The notes under the pieces: generated by a model
What the model was told of the DNA's origin: nothing
Seen by the model: the letters and a program-made list of their open reading frames with translations, nothing else
Databases searched by the model: none
Part shown: positions 24,482 through 31,743 of the stretch, one piece after another
Layout: each line of letters starts with the position of its first letter
Numbering within the stretch: position 1 is the first letter of the stretch
Origin: Colwellia sp.
Lineage (GTDB): Bacteria; Pseudomonadota; Gammaproteobacteria; Enterobacterales; Alteromonadaceae
Assembly: GCA_013215655.1 (NCBI GenBank)
Contig: JABSOX010000030.1
Span: 1-59,935 of the forward strand
Length of the DNA stretch: 59,935 nucleotides
Direction: 5' to 3'
Translations under genes and position numbers: made by a program

Positions 24482-25573
24482 ATGCGCATTTTCATATTCA
24501 TTTTTACTTTCACATTTTGTCAAATGGTGTCTGCTAGCTCAGAGCAAGCAGATATCGTTTTGGTGAGTTCAAGTGCACTATCGGGCCCTGCTGCACAACT
24601 AGGCCTTAAGTTAAATCAAGGTGCTAATATATACTTTGATCACATTAATAAATTGGGTGGGATTGAAAATCAAAAAATTAAGTTTATTAGTCTTGATGAT
24701 GGTTATGAGCCTTATAAAGCCTTACAAAATACGCAAAAGCTACTAAATAGAGGTGATGTTTTTGCCTTTTTTAATTATGTTGGCACACCAACAACTCATG
24801 TTGTTTTACCGATAATTAAACAAAGTGAATTACCTTTCTTAACACCCTTTACTGGTGCTGAATTTTTAAGAAAGCCTGTTACTGATACTGTTTATAATCT
24901 TCGTGCTTCTTATTATCAGGAGGCTAAAGCGCAAATTGATTATTTAGTTAATGTTGTTAAAACTAAAAAGATTGGTTTGCTCATACAAGCCGATGAATTT
25001 GGTGCTACGGTTGAACAGGGATACTTAATTGCGATGACGCAGTATGGTATAGAGCCTATTGTTACTACCCGCTTTCGTCGTAATACCCAAGATATTTCAT
25101 TGGCATTAAGTATCTTAAAAAGTAAGGAAGTAGAAGCGGTGAGTTTTGTAGGTACCTATGAACCTTTTGCTGAATTAATAAACTCTGCCTACCAACAGAG
25201 TTTTACACCATTTTTTACTACTGTTTCTTTTATTTCGAGTCGTGAATTATTTCTTCGTATTAAACAACCAAGTAGAGTCTTAGTCACTGAAGTGCTACCA
25301 CAATTAAAAAACTGTACTTTGAGTATTTGTCTGCAATTTAAAGTAGATATGGAAAGGGCTGGTATTTCTGAAGTTGACCAAGTGCAGTTTGAAGGTTATT
25401 TAAATGCTCATTTATTTGTTGAAGTGATGAAGCGTTGCACTACTAAATTAACCCATCAATGTTTCTTTGATAACATTAAAATGTTGCAAGCTGACTTTGG
25501 CGGCCTTGATGTACGTTTTTCATCTGATACCCACCAAGGTCTTAATCAAGTTTATCTAAATTTGTATCAATAG
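24482..25573 (+). CDS. Periplasmic binding protein of the LivJ/Leu-Ile-Val type (orphan)
   Basis: 363 residues. A signal peptide (about 1-19, ending VSAS) is followed by a type-1 periplasmic binding fold (Peripla_BP_6). The opening is typical: SSALSGPAAQLGLKLNQGANIYFDHIN, then GGIENQKIKFISLDDGYEP. This family binds amino acids or similar compounds for ABC importers, or serves as a receptor ligand domain. No LivHMGF-type permease or ATPase genes lie here, so transport cannot be assumed. It is divergently transcribed from copy 2 of the other binding-protein family, with 166 bases between their starts. The substrate is not predictable. Confidence 0.85.
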   Translation: MRIFIFIFTFTFCQMVSASSEQADIVLVSSSALSGPAAQLGLKLNQGANIYFDHINKLGGIENQKIKFISLDDGYEPYKALQNTQKLLNRGDVFAFFNYVGTPTTHVVLPIIKQSELPFLTPFTGAEFLRKPVTDTVYNLRASYYQEAKAQIDYLVNVVKTKKIGLLIQADEFGATVEQGYLIAMTQYGIEPIVTTRFRRNTQDISLALSILKSKEVEAVSFVGTYEPFAELINSAYQQSFTPFFTTVSFISSRELFLRIKQPSRVLVTEVLPQLKNCTLSICLQFKVDMERAGISEVDQVQFEGYLNAHLFVEVMKRCTTKLTHQCFFDNIKMLQADFGGLDVRFSSDTHQGLNQVYLNLYQ

Positions 25574-25660
25574 TTTTCTCTGATAATTTATCTTGCATTA
25601 ATTAATTATTTTCTCTACAATATGCGACCTTAATTCAGCCTGAACATTTTTTTGTTCCTT

Positions 25661-25731
25661 GCCTCATACTGGTGTTTGGCTGAGCCAGCAAAGAGGCTAC
25701 AACCGTAGGGAGCTCGTAATGCGTCATTACG
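25661..25731 (+). promoter_or_regulatory. Structured leader and start-codon hairpin of rpsF
   Basis: The leader can fold. GCCTC (25661-25665) pairs with GAGGC (25693-25697) around an inner TGGC-TGA-GCCA hairpin. CTAC-AACC-GTAG follows (25697-25708). Then CGTAATG-CGT-CATTACG (25715-25731) is a perfect 7 bp stem that contains the ATG at 25719. Many bacteria autoregulate this operon through S6:S18 binding to a leader with a conserved CCG; a CCG is present at 25703-25705. Identity with that motif is not proven. Confidence 0.4.
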
Positions 25732-26165
25732 AAATCATATTTATGGTTCACCCTGATCAGAGTGAACAAGTACCTGGAATGATCCAGCGTTATACTGACT
25801 TGATCAATGCTGCTGAAGGCAAAGTCCACCGTCTAGAAGACTGGGGACGTCGTCAATTAGCATACCCAATCAATAAACTGCATAAAGCACATTATGTTCT
25901 TATGAACATTGAAGCGCCACAAGCAGTTCTTGATGAATTAGAAACTTCTTTCCGTTATAACGATGTTGTTATTCGTAACATGATCATGCGCACTAAAAGC
26001 GCGGTAACTGAAGCATCAACAATGGCTGCTGCTAAAGAAGACCGTCGCGATGACCGCCGCGAAGTTAAGAAAGATGTTGCTCCAGCTCCAGCTCCGGCTG
26101 CACCTGTTGTTACTGAAGCTCCAGCTGCTACTGAAGAGAAATCTGCAGAAGCTGCCAGCGAATAG
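25719..26165 (+). CDS. rpsF: 30S ribosomal protein S6
   Basis: 148 residues from ATG at 25719, giving the conserved start [21 protein letters not shown]. The frame is open 60 bases further upstream, but that extension does not belong to S6. The S6 core occupies about residues 1-100. The C-terminal tail (about 105-148) is rich in Ala, Pro, Glu and Lys, a variable low-complexity tail. In E. coli RimK adds glutamates to the S6 C-terminus; whether that happens here is unknown. S6 binds S18 in the small-subunit platform, and its gene partner rpsR follows. Confidence 0.96.
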   Translation: MRHYEIIFMVHPDQSEQVPGMIQRYTDLINAAEGKVHRLEDWGRRQLAYPINKLHKAHYVLMNIEAPQAVLDELETSFRYNDVVIRNMIMRTKSAVTEASTMAAAKEDRRDDRREVKKDVAPAPAPAAPVVTEAPAATEEKSAEAASE

Positions 26166-26228
26166 TATCGATAATTGGCATGAGCATCGCTCAATGCTAA
26201 ATATCACAACAAATAACTCGTGATTTGA

Positions 26229-26253
26229 CTGTTAAATGAATGTTATTTAACAG
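26229..26253. other. Perfect inverted repeat between rpsF and rpsR
   Basis: CTGTTAAAT (26229-26237) and ATTTAACAG (26245-26253) are perfect complements around 7 bases. They lie in the 170-base gap that in E. coli and Vibrio holds priB. No T-run follows, so processing or partial attenuation is more likely than termination. No protein-coding frame of PriB size fits in the gap. Confidence 0.55.
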
Positions 26254-26335
26254 ATTGAAATGATTAACTAAGGTATTTTATGTATGAGTCTAAGTCTTTT
26301 AGAATTATTCATTAATACCATATTAGGAGAAATCC

Positions 26336-26563
26336 ATGTCTCGTTTTTTTAGACGTCGTAAGTTCTGCCGCTTCACAGCGGAAGGTGCTACCTCTATCGA
26401 TTATAAAGATATTGCTACACTGAAAAACTACATCACTGAAAGTGGTAAAATTGTTCCTAGCCGTATTACTGGTACTGCTGCTAAATATCAACGTCAACTT
26501 GGTCGTGCGATCAAGCGTGCTCGTTATTTAGCATTGTTACCATATACTGATTTACATAAGTAA
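26336..26563 (+). CDS. rpsR: 30S ribosomal protein S18
   Basis: 75 residues with the full S18 sequence: [13 protein letters not shown] at the start, then [12 protein letters not shown], and the RNA-binding [31 protein letters not shown] lies directly before the ATG. It binds 16S rRNA with S6 in the platform. rplI follows after 20 bases, as usual. Confidence 0.97.
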   Translation: MSRFFRRRKFCRFTAEGATSIDYKDIATLKNYITESGKIVPSRITGTAAKYQRQLGRAIKRARYLALLPYTDLHK

Positions 26564-26583
26564 CCTAATAAGGGGTTTTGAAA

Positions 26584-27036
26584 ATGGAAGTAATTCTTCT
26601 TGATAAAATCGCCAAATTAGGCGGCCTTGGTGACAAGGTTTCTGTTAAATCTGGCTATGCTCGTAACTACTTATTACCACAAGGTAAAGCAGTATTTGCA
26701 TCAAAAGCTAACGTTGAGCAGTTTGAAGCTCGTCGTGCTGATTTAGAAAAGAAATTAGCTGGCGTATTAAGCACTGCTGAAGCTCAAGCGACTAAAATCG
26801 TTGAGTTAGCTGAAATAACTATCGCATCATCTGCTGGTGAAGAAGGTAAGTTATTTGGTTCTATCGGTACTCGTGATATCGCTAATGCGATCACTGAAGC
26901 GGGTGTTGAAGTAACTAAAGCTCAAGTACGTATGCCTTTAGGTACTATCCGTGAAACAGGTGAATTTGATATTGCTATTCACTTACATAACGATGTTGAT
27001 ACTAGTATCAAAGTTATTGTTATCGCTGAAGCGTAA
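26584..27036 (+). CDS. rplI: 50S ribosomal protein L9
   Basis: 150 residues from ATG at 26584, giving [19 protein letters not shown], the standard start; a TTG six bases upstream is ignored. AAGGGG lies upstream at a normal distance. The N-terminal rRNA-binding domain (about 1-50), a connecting helix and the C-terminal domain are all present. L9 binds domain V of 23S rRNA near the L1 stalk. It is the last gene of the operon and is followed by a strong terminator. Confidence 0.97.
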   Translation: MEVILLDKIAKLGGLGDKVSVKSGYARNYLLPQGKAVFASKANVEQFEARRADLEKKLAGVLSTAEAQATKIVELAEITIASSAGEEGKLFGSIGTRDIANAITEAGVEVTKAQVRMPLGTIRETGEFDIAIHLHNDVDTSIKVIVIAEA

Positions 27037-27087
27037 GCTAAATTTAGCTTTTTGATGTCAATTATTGGCATTAAGATAAAAATATAA

Positions 27088-27123
27088 ACACCGCAATTTC
27101 TTTTGAAACTGCGGTGTTTTTTT
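27088..27123 (+). terminator. Intrinsic terminator of the rpsF-rpsR-rplI operon
   Basis: ACACCGCAATTTC (27088-27100) pairs with GAAACTGCGGTGT (27105-27117), 13 bp with one mismatch and a TTTT loop, running into a tract of nine T. This is the strongest terminator in the window. Confidence 0.93.
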
Positions 27124-27137
27124 ATGTGTAGATTATT

Positions 27138-27216
27138 TGTAGGTCGAAGTTTACTTCGACAAAGGAATTTATTATCAGAAGATTGTCGAACCTCACTACG
27201 TTCGTGTCGACCTACA
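27138..27216. repeat. 79 bp REP-pair (BIME-like) element, second full copy
   Basis: It has the same length and ends as the element at 3674. GTAG (27139-27142) precedes GTCGAAG-TTTA-CTTCGAC (27143-27160); the right half ends TCGACCTACA. Compared with the first copy the left stem is GAAG/CTTC instead of GAGG/CCTC, changed on both sides so that pairing is kept. It begins 14 bases after the rplI terminator. The 387-base gap between rplI and mshH holds this element, the terminator, the next element, and about 110 bases without a recognised feature. Confidence 0.87.
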
Positions 27217-27240
27217 GGAGCATCTATTCTGTGCATTATT

Positions 27241-27311
27241 TGTAGGTCGAGGTTTACCTTCGACTAAGGAATTTATTATCAGCAGAATGTCGAAGTAAAC
27301 TTCGACGTACA
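27241..27311. repeat. 71 bp REP pair with two left-type halves
   Basis: TGTAGGTCGA at the left is followed by GTCGAGG-TTTA-CCTTCGAC with one bulged T. The right half is GTCGAAG-TAAA-CTTCGAC (27289-27306) followed by GTAC. Read on the minus strand, the right half is a left-type hairpin with head GTAC in place of GTAG. It is a rearranged pair in tandem with the 79 bp copy, 103 bases start to start. Confidence 0.82.
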
Positions 27312-27423
27312 GGAGATAAAAATAGAATCCTTCTGGTTACACTGCTATTGTTGTAAAAAAGCATCATGATAAGGTGCGTTATGTCATCGATACTCAATAG
27401 ATGATATTAGTAGGTTAATATTT

Positions 27424-29082
27424 ATGGTTTTTACCGTTAGACGTTCTATCAAAAGATCTTTTGATATATTTGCAATTTTATTATTGGTTTTATCTATAGT
27501 TTTTGTTTATTTTATTACTGATAAGGTTTTAGTCAGTAACAAAAATACAATTTCGTTAGTTTTTAGTTCACTTCCATTCTGGCTATTCTTCATTTGCTAC
27601 GTCATTAGTGTTTTAGGTATTCGTTATTTTATTTCTAGAAAAACTTCCCATTATTTAAAACCTTTCCAACAGCTTGAGCAATGGGCGAATTTGTCTACAA
27701 GTAAAGATGAAGCGTTTATATTAGCGACACCATTACAAAACAATAAAGATAATATTTCACAAGCTATTTTGATTTTGCTAGAACAATTACAGAAAAATCA
27801 AAATAATGATAATCAATATACTCAAAAAATTCGTGAAAATGTCCTATTAGATAACGATACAGGGATTGGAAATCGTCAGTTTTTTAGTAATCGTTTAGAA
27901 GCTTTATTGCAAAATGATGCAGTGCAAGGCGCGGTATTTATTATTCAATTTAACGAATTCTTCAGCGAGCATGCAAATCAAGAGTATTCATCACACTGTA
28001 GTTATGTTGAGCTGCTAATCGCAGCAATAAAACATCGGTTAAAAAATAAAAATCAATATTTTATAGCGCGGCAAAGTGAATTTGAATTAGCATTATTATT
28101 ACCGGGACTTTATTTTTCTGAAACTGAAAAGTTAGCGAATAGATTATTGAGTAATCTCATGGCTGTTCCTTTACCTGCGGGTACTAATAATGAAGAATTT
28201 ATCCATATCGGTATTAGTTATTTTACAGGGGATCACAAACCATACCAAATAATGGCTGAGGCTGACATGGCGCTACGAAGTGCTCAATTACAAGGTCCTT
28301 CACAGTGGTTTATGTATGAACAAGGTGAAATTGAAAATCAAAAAATTAGAGGTTCACTAAGTTGGCGAACTTTTTTAACTAAGGTCATTAAACAAAAATC
28401 ATTGATGACTTTTTTACAGCCTGTTATGGCAAGTAATGGGAAAGAAATTCTCCATTATGAAACACTATCAAAAGTAAAAGATGATGATGACTCAATCATT
28501 AGTGCCCGTATTTTTATTCCTATGGCGCGCAAGTGTGGATTGATACAAGCAATAGATATACTCGCTTGTGAAAAATTATTCTACGTTATGAACAGTGAAA
28601 CTCAATCCCATTACCATAGTATTAATTTATCAATAGAGTCTTTATTGTCGACTAGTTTTATTGATAATTTGTTTGATAAAGTTACTAACAATCCTGATCT
28701 CGCCGAGAATTTGATCATAGAAATAAGTGAATATCATCTTGTTAATCATTTAGAGGAAATATCCCCAATATTAGAAAAATTATCAACTGTCGGCATAAAA
28801 TTGCTTGCGGATAAAGTAGGGCAGTATGTTGTTAATGCCAATTATCTAAAGACCTGTCCTATTTCTTTTATCAAATTACATCGCAGTATTGTCTTAAATA
28901 TTCATGAAAAACTTGAGAATCAAGTGTTTATTCAGAGCTTAAATGCACTGTGTAGCTCTTATCAGGTAGAGATTTATGCACTAGGAATTGAATGTGCTCA
29001 GGAGTGGCAAACCCTATTACGTTTAGGGGTAACAGGTGGACAGGGACATTATTTTTCAAAAGCCATTGCTCAACCTATTTAA
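27424..29082 (+). CDS. mshH: MshH, CsrD-like protein with degenerate GGDEF and EAL domains
   Basis: 552 residues. Two N-terminal membrane segments (about 12-33 and 42-65) are followed by a linker and a degenerate GGDEF domain; the signature position reads RQSEFEL. The EAL domain is also degenerate, with HYETLSKV where an active enzyme has EAL. It should therefore not make or break c-di-GMP. It resembles CsrD, the RNase E specificity factor for CsrB/C small RNAs in E. coli, and MshH, the first gene of the Vibrio MSHA locus. The 131-base gap before mshI may hold a separate promoter. Confidence 0.85.
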   Translation: MVFTVRRSIKRSFDIFAILLLVLSIVFVYFITDKVLVSNKNTISLVFSSLPFWLFFICYVISVLGIRYFISRKTSHYLKPFQQLEQWANLSTSKDEAFILATPLQNNKDNISQAILILLEQLQKNQNNDNQYTQKIRENVLLDNDTGIGNRQFFSNRLEALLQNDAVQGAVFIIQFNEFFSEHANQEYSSHCSYVELLIAAIKHRLKNKNQYFIARQSEFELALLLPGLYFSETEKLANRLLSNLMAVPLPAGTNNEEFIHIGISYFTGDHKPYQIMAEADMALRSAQLQGPSQWFMYEQGEIENQKIRGSLSWRTFLTKVIKQKSLMTFLQPVMASNGKEILHYETLSKVKDDDDSIISARIFIPMARKCGLIQAIDILACEKLFYVMNSETQSHYHSINLSIESLLSTSFIDNLFDKVTNNPDLAENLIIEISEYHLVNHLEEISPILEKLSTVGIKLLADKVGQYVVNANYLKTCPISFIKLHRSIVLNIHEKLENQVFIQSLNALCSSYQVEIYALGIECAQEWQTLLRLGVTGGQGHYFSKAIAQPI

Positions 29083-29213
29083 ATATCAGGTTTTTTACCC
29101 TATTATTAAATAAATATAAGGTTATTAAAAACTTGCGCCGAGCAGTGAATAAGGGATAATAACTTTTAGAGTTTTCGTTTTATTACATAATAATTACCTA
29201 ATAAATTAGATAA

Positions 29214-30116
29214 ATGGCACTCAATACACAACTAAAAAAGTTTTTTTCAAAAACACAATCAACGCATAATATCGGCGTTAGTTTACGTCAGCAATCGCTG
29301 GCTTTTTGCTATATCCCAGATAACGGTGAAAATAAATGCCAAAAAATTGCGAGTGAAAATGTTGTTCATGGCTTATCTACGTTGAAAAGCGAATATCAGC
29401 TTGAAGGCGTTTGTCAGGTTGTCTTATCTTCTGGGCAGTATCAAATTATTCAAGTTGATAAACCTAATGTACCTGAGTCTGAAATTCTCGGGGCATTAAA
29501 GTGGCAGATCAAAGATCTGGTGCCATATAGTCCTGAAAATATGATGCTCGATTATTTCGATGGTCCCACACTCGTCGGCGCGGCTGAAAAAATCAATGTT
29601 GTTTGTGCTGAATTTTCGGTTTTAAAAGAAATTGTTGATCGGCTTGATAAAGAAGATTTAACCGTAAACATGATCACCACTGCTGAGTTTGCTTTCGCCA
29701 AGCTTCTACCCATACAAAGCAGCCCATGTTTGTTAGTTTGTCAGCGCGAAGATGAAGATGTTTTATTACTTATTGTTCAAGAAGGTCGTGTTTACTTCCA
29801 TCGCCGACTACGGGGTTATGCGCAAATCTCTATAAAAAGTGAAGATGAACTTGCGATGACGGTTATTGACCCGTTAAGTTTAGAAATTCAACGTTCAATA
29901 GATTATTTTGAACGTCAATTAAAGCAAGCGCCGATCAAAAGTATTAAAGTTATTATTCCTATTGTTAACGAAGGCTTTCTGGCTAGGAAGCTTGCTGAAA
30001 ATACCCATATTCCCGTTGAGTTATTATCAATGCCGACAGGATTTGAACAGCAACGTGAGTTTGCTGCAGCTATTGGCGCAACGATGTTAAATAGCGAGGA
30101 GGCCAACAATGACTAA
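29214..30116 (+). CDS. mshI: MSHA biogenesis protein MshI (PilM-like)
   Basis: 300 residues, soluble, with an actin-like ATPase fold pattern as in PilM. PilM-type proteins form the cytoplasmic ring of type IV pilus machines and bind the N-terminal tail of PilN. Visible stretches are LKWQIKDLVPYSPENMMLDYFD and a C-terminal IGATMLN. It overlaps the next gene by 8 bases, so the two are translationally coupled. The gene order I, I2, J, K, L, M, N, E, G, F fixes the identity. Confidence 0.9.
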   Translation: MALNTQLKKFFSKTQSTHNIGVSLRQQSLAFCYIPDNGENKCQKIASENVVHGLSTLKSEYQLEGVCQVVLSSGQYQIIQVDKPNVPESEILGALKWQIKDLVPYSPENMMLDYFDGPTLVGAAEKINVVCAEFSVLKEIVDRLDKEDLTVNMITTAEFAFAKLLPIQSSPCLLVCQREDEDVLLLIVQEGRVYFHRRLRGYAQISIKSEDELAMTVIDPLSLEIQRSIDYFERQLKQAPIKSIKVIIPIVNEGFLARKLAENTHIPVELLSMPTGFEQQREFAAAIGATMLNSEEANND

Positions 30117-30723
30117 AGGCCAAGGCAAACATGTCATTAATCTATTTCAAGCTGAATTACAGCCCAAAAAACCGTTGTGGTCATTAAAACGTGTTGTTGC
30201 TGTGTGGGCGGCAACCTTTGCTTTTATGTTTGTTTGGATGTTGTTTGGCCAATACCAAGTATCAAGTCTTAATAGTGAACACGCAGTATTAACGAGTGAA
30301 AATACGGTGCTAAAAGCTAAACTAACTGAATTGGAAGTAAAGCTTAGCCAACATAAACCAAGTCAAGCACTTACCGACAAGCTAGCATTGTTAAAATTGG
30401 TGTTGGCAAATAAAAAAGTACTATACAGGCAACTAACTGACAGAACTCGTACAAATGTCACAGGTTTTGCTTCAGCAATGACCGAACTGTCGGCAATGCA
30501 TCATCCTGATATCAGTTTAACTACGGTTAGTATTAATAATAATGATATGACTTTTACCGGCGTTGCCAGAGCACCAGAATCAGTGCCTGCATGGTTGGCA
30601 GGATTTGAAAACTCCATATTACTTTCGGGTAAAGCATTTGTTAATTTTACGCTAACTGAAAATGAACAAAAATTGACTGAATTTACGGTGAGCTCTAAAA
30701 TTGAAGCGGAGCAATTAAATTAA
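30109..30723 (+). CDS. MSHA biogenesis protein MshI2 (PilN-like)
   Basis: 204 residues. A short cytoplasmic N-terminus contains HVINLFQAELQPKK, the PilN-type motif that docks onto PilM/MshI. A membrane helix (about 28-48), a coiled coil (about 50-90) and a small periplasmic ferredoxin-like domain follow. It forms the inner-membrane alignment complex with MshJ. The start overlaps the end of mshI by 8 bases. The stop overlaps the mshJ start as TAATG. Confidence 0.87.
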   Translation: MTKGQGKHVINLFQAELQPKKPLWSLKRVVAVWAATFAFMFVWMLFGQYQVSSLNSEHAVLTSENTVLKAKLTELEVKLSQHKPSQALTDKLALLKLVLANKKVLYRQLTDRTRTNVTGFASAMTELSAMHHPDISLTTVSINNNDMTFTGVARAPESVPAWLAGFENSILLSGKAFVNFTLTENEQKLTEFTVSSKIEAEQLN

Positions 30724-31418
30724 TGGAACAATGGCAAGCCTACGCAGATAAATTTTTAAAGATCACGCCGCGAGAACAATATCTTATTTTGCTCTCGGGT
30801 TTAGTGATTATTGGTTTCGCTTTTTTTAATTTAGCAATTGAAAGCAATATTCTTAAATCTCGGCAACTTGACAAAAACATAGCACAACTTAGTGCGGATA
30901 ATAAATCAAAGAGCTCTAACATCAGCATATTTGAGCAAGCGTTACGTTCAGATCCTAATGCAGCAATACGTCAGCAAGTACTCACCTACGAAAATAAACT
31001 CACTAAGGTTGATACCGAACTTCTTACCTTAACCTCTGAATTAATTGATCCTATTCAAATGCGACATGCATTACTTGAGTTGCTTAAAGTGAAAAAAGGC
31101 GTTTCTCTTTTATCATTTCAATTGGTTGGGGCAGAATCTGTAGTAACGTCTACCGTTAATCAAGATGCCGACCGTACAAAAAGCAACGAGGCTGATTTAA
31201 CAGATAACGCTCCTTCATTAAGTTTATACCGCCATGGCATTAAGCTTAAACTTAAGGGGAATTACTTTCAGCTACGAGATTATTTAACCCAGTTAGAAGA
31301 AATGTCGTGGACATTTTTTTGGCAAAAATTCGATTATAAATTACAAGAATATCCTATAAGTGAACTAGAAATTGAAATGTATAGTTTAAGTACAAAAAAG
31401 GAGTTTATTGGTGTCTAA
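30723..31418 (+). CDS. mshJ: MSHA biogenesis protein MshJ (PilO-like)
   Basis: 231 residues: a short cytoplasmic N-terminus, one membrane helix (about 21-40), a coiled coil, and a C-terminal periplasmic domain. The profile and position match PilO/MshJ, the partner of PilN. The ATG overlaps the stop of the previous gene by one base, so it is translationally coupled. It overlaps mshK by 8 bases. Confidence 0.87.
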   Translation: MEQWQAYADKFLKITPREQYLILLSGLVIIGFAFFNLAIESNILKSRQLDKNIAQLSADNKSKSSNISIFEQALRSDPNAAIRQQVLTYENKLTKVDTELLTLTSELIDPIQMRHALLELLKVKKGVSLLSFQLVGAESVVTSTVNQDADRTKSNEADLTDNAPSLSLYRHGIKLKLKGNYFQLRDYLTQLEEMSWTFFWQKFDYKLQEYPISELEIEMYSLSTKKEFIGV

Positions 31419-31743
31419 ATTGTTGGATTATTCACTTCTTTTGCTTTTGGTCTTATTTCTAGTGAGCGTGCCGACATTTGCACAAAATGTCGACCCAACT
31501 AAACCACTGTCATCTTATGGGTTTGCCAATACCAATAACATTAAAAAGGATAATCCGTTGGTCTTAGAAACCATTGTTTATGGTGATCAAGTTCGTACCG
31601 CGATAATTAATGGTAAAGTATTGAAAGTTGGCGATACTATTGGTGAACACAAAGTACTTATTGTTAATGATAAGAATGTCGTTTTAGGGCGAGATGACGA
31701 ACGTCTTAAACTCACACTATTTTCTGCTGTTGTGGTGAAATGA
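31411..31743 (+). CDS. mshK: MSHA biogenesis protein MshK (PilP-like)
   Basis: 110 residues from GTG at 31411, chosen because AAGGAG lies 7 bases upstream; a TTG one codon earlier is less well placed. A signal peptide (about 1-24, ending TFAQ) precedes NVDPTKPLSSYG, a typical PilP/MshK start. The C-terminal beta domain (about 45-110) probably contacts the secretin. The start lies within the end of mshJ, and the stop overlaps the mshL start as ATGA. Confidence 0.85.
   Translation: MSKLLDYSLLLLLVLFLVSVPTFAQNVDPTKPLSSYGFANTNNIKKDNPLVLETIVYGDQVRTAIINGKVLKVGDTIGEHKVLIVNDKNVVLGRDDERLKLTLFSAVVVK

Noticed and set aside
27424-29082. Active dual GGDEF-EAL enzyme
   Set aside because: Both signature motifs are replaced (RQSEFEL and ETL), so it is read as a CsrD/MshH-type non-enzymatic protein.
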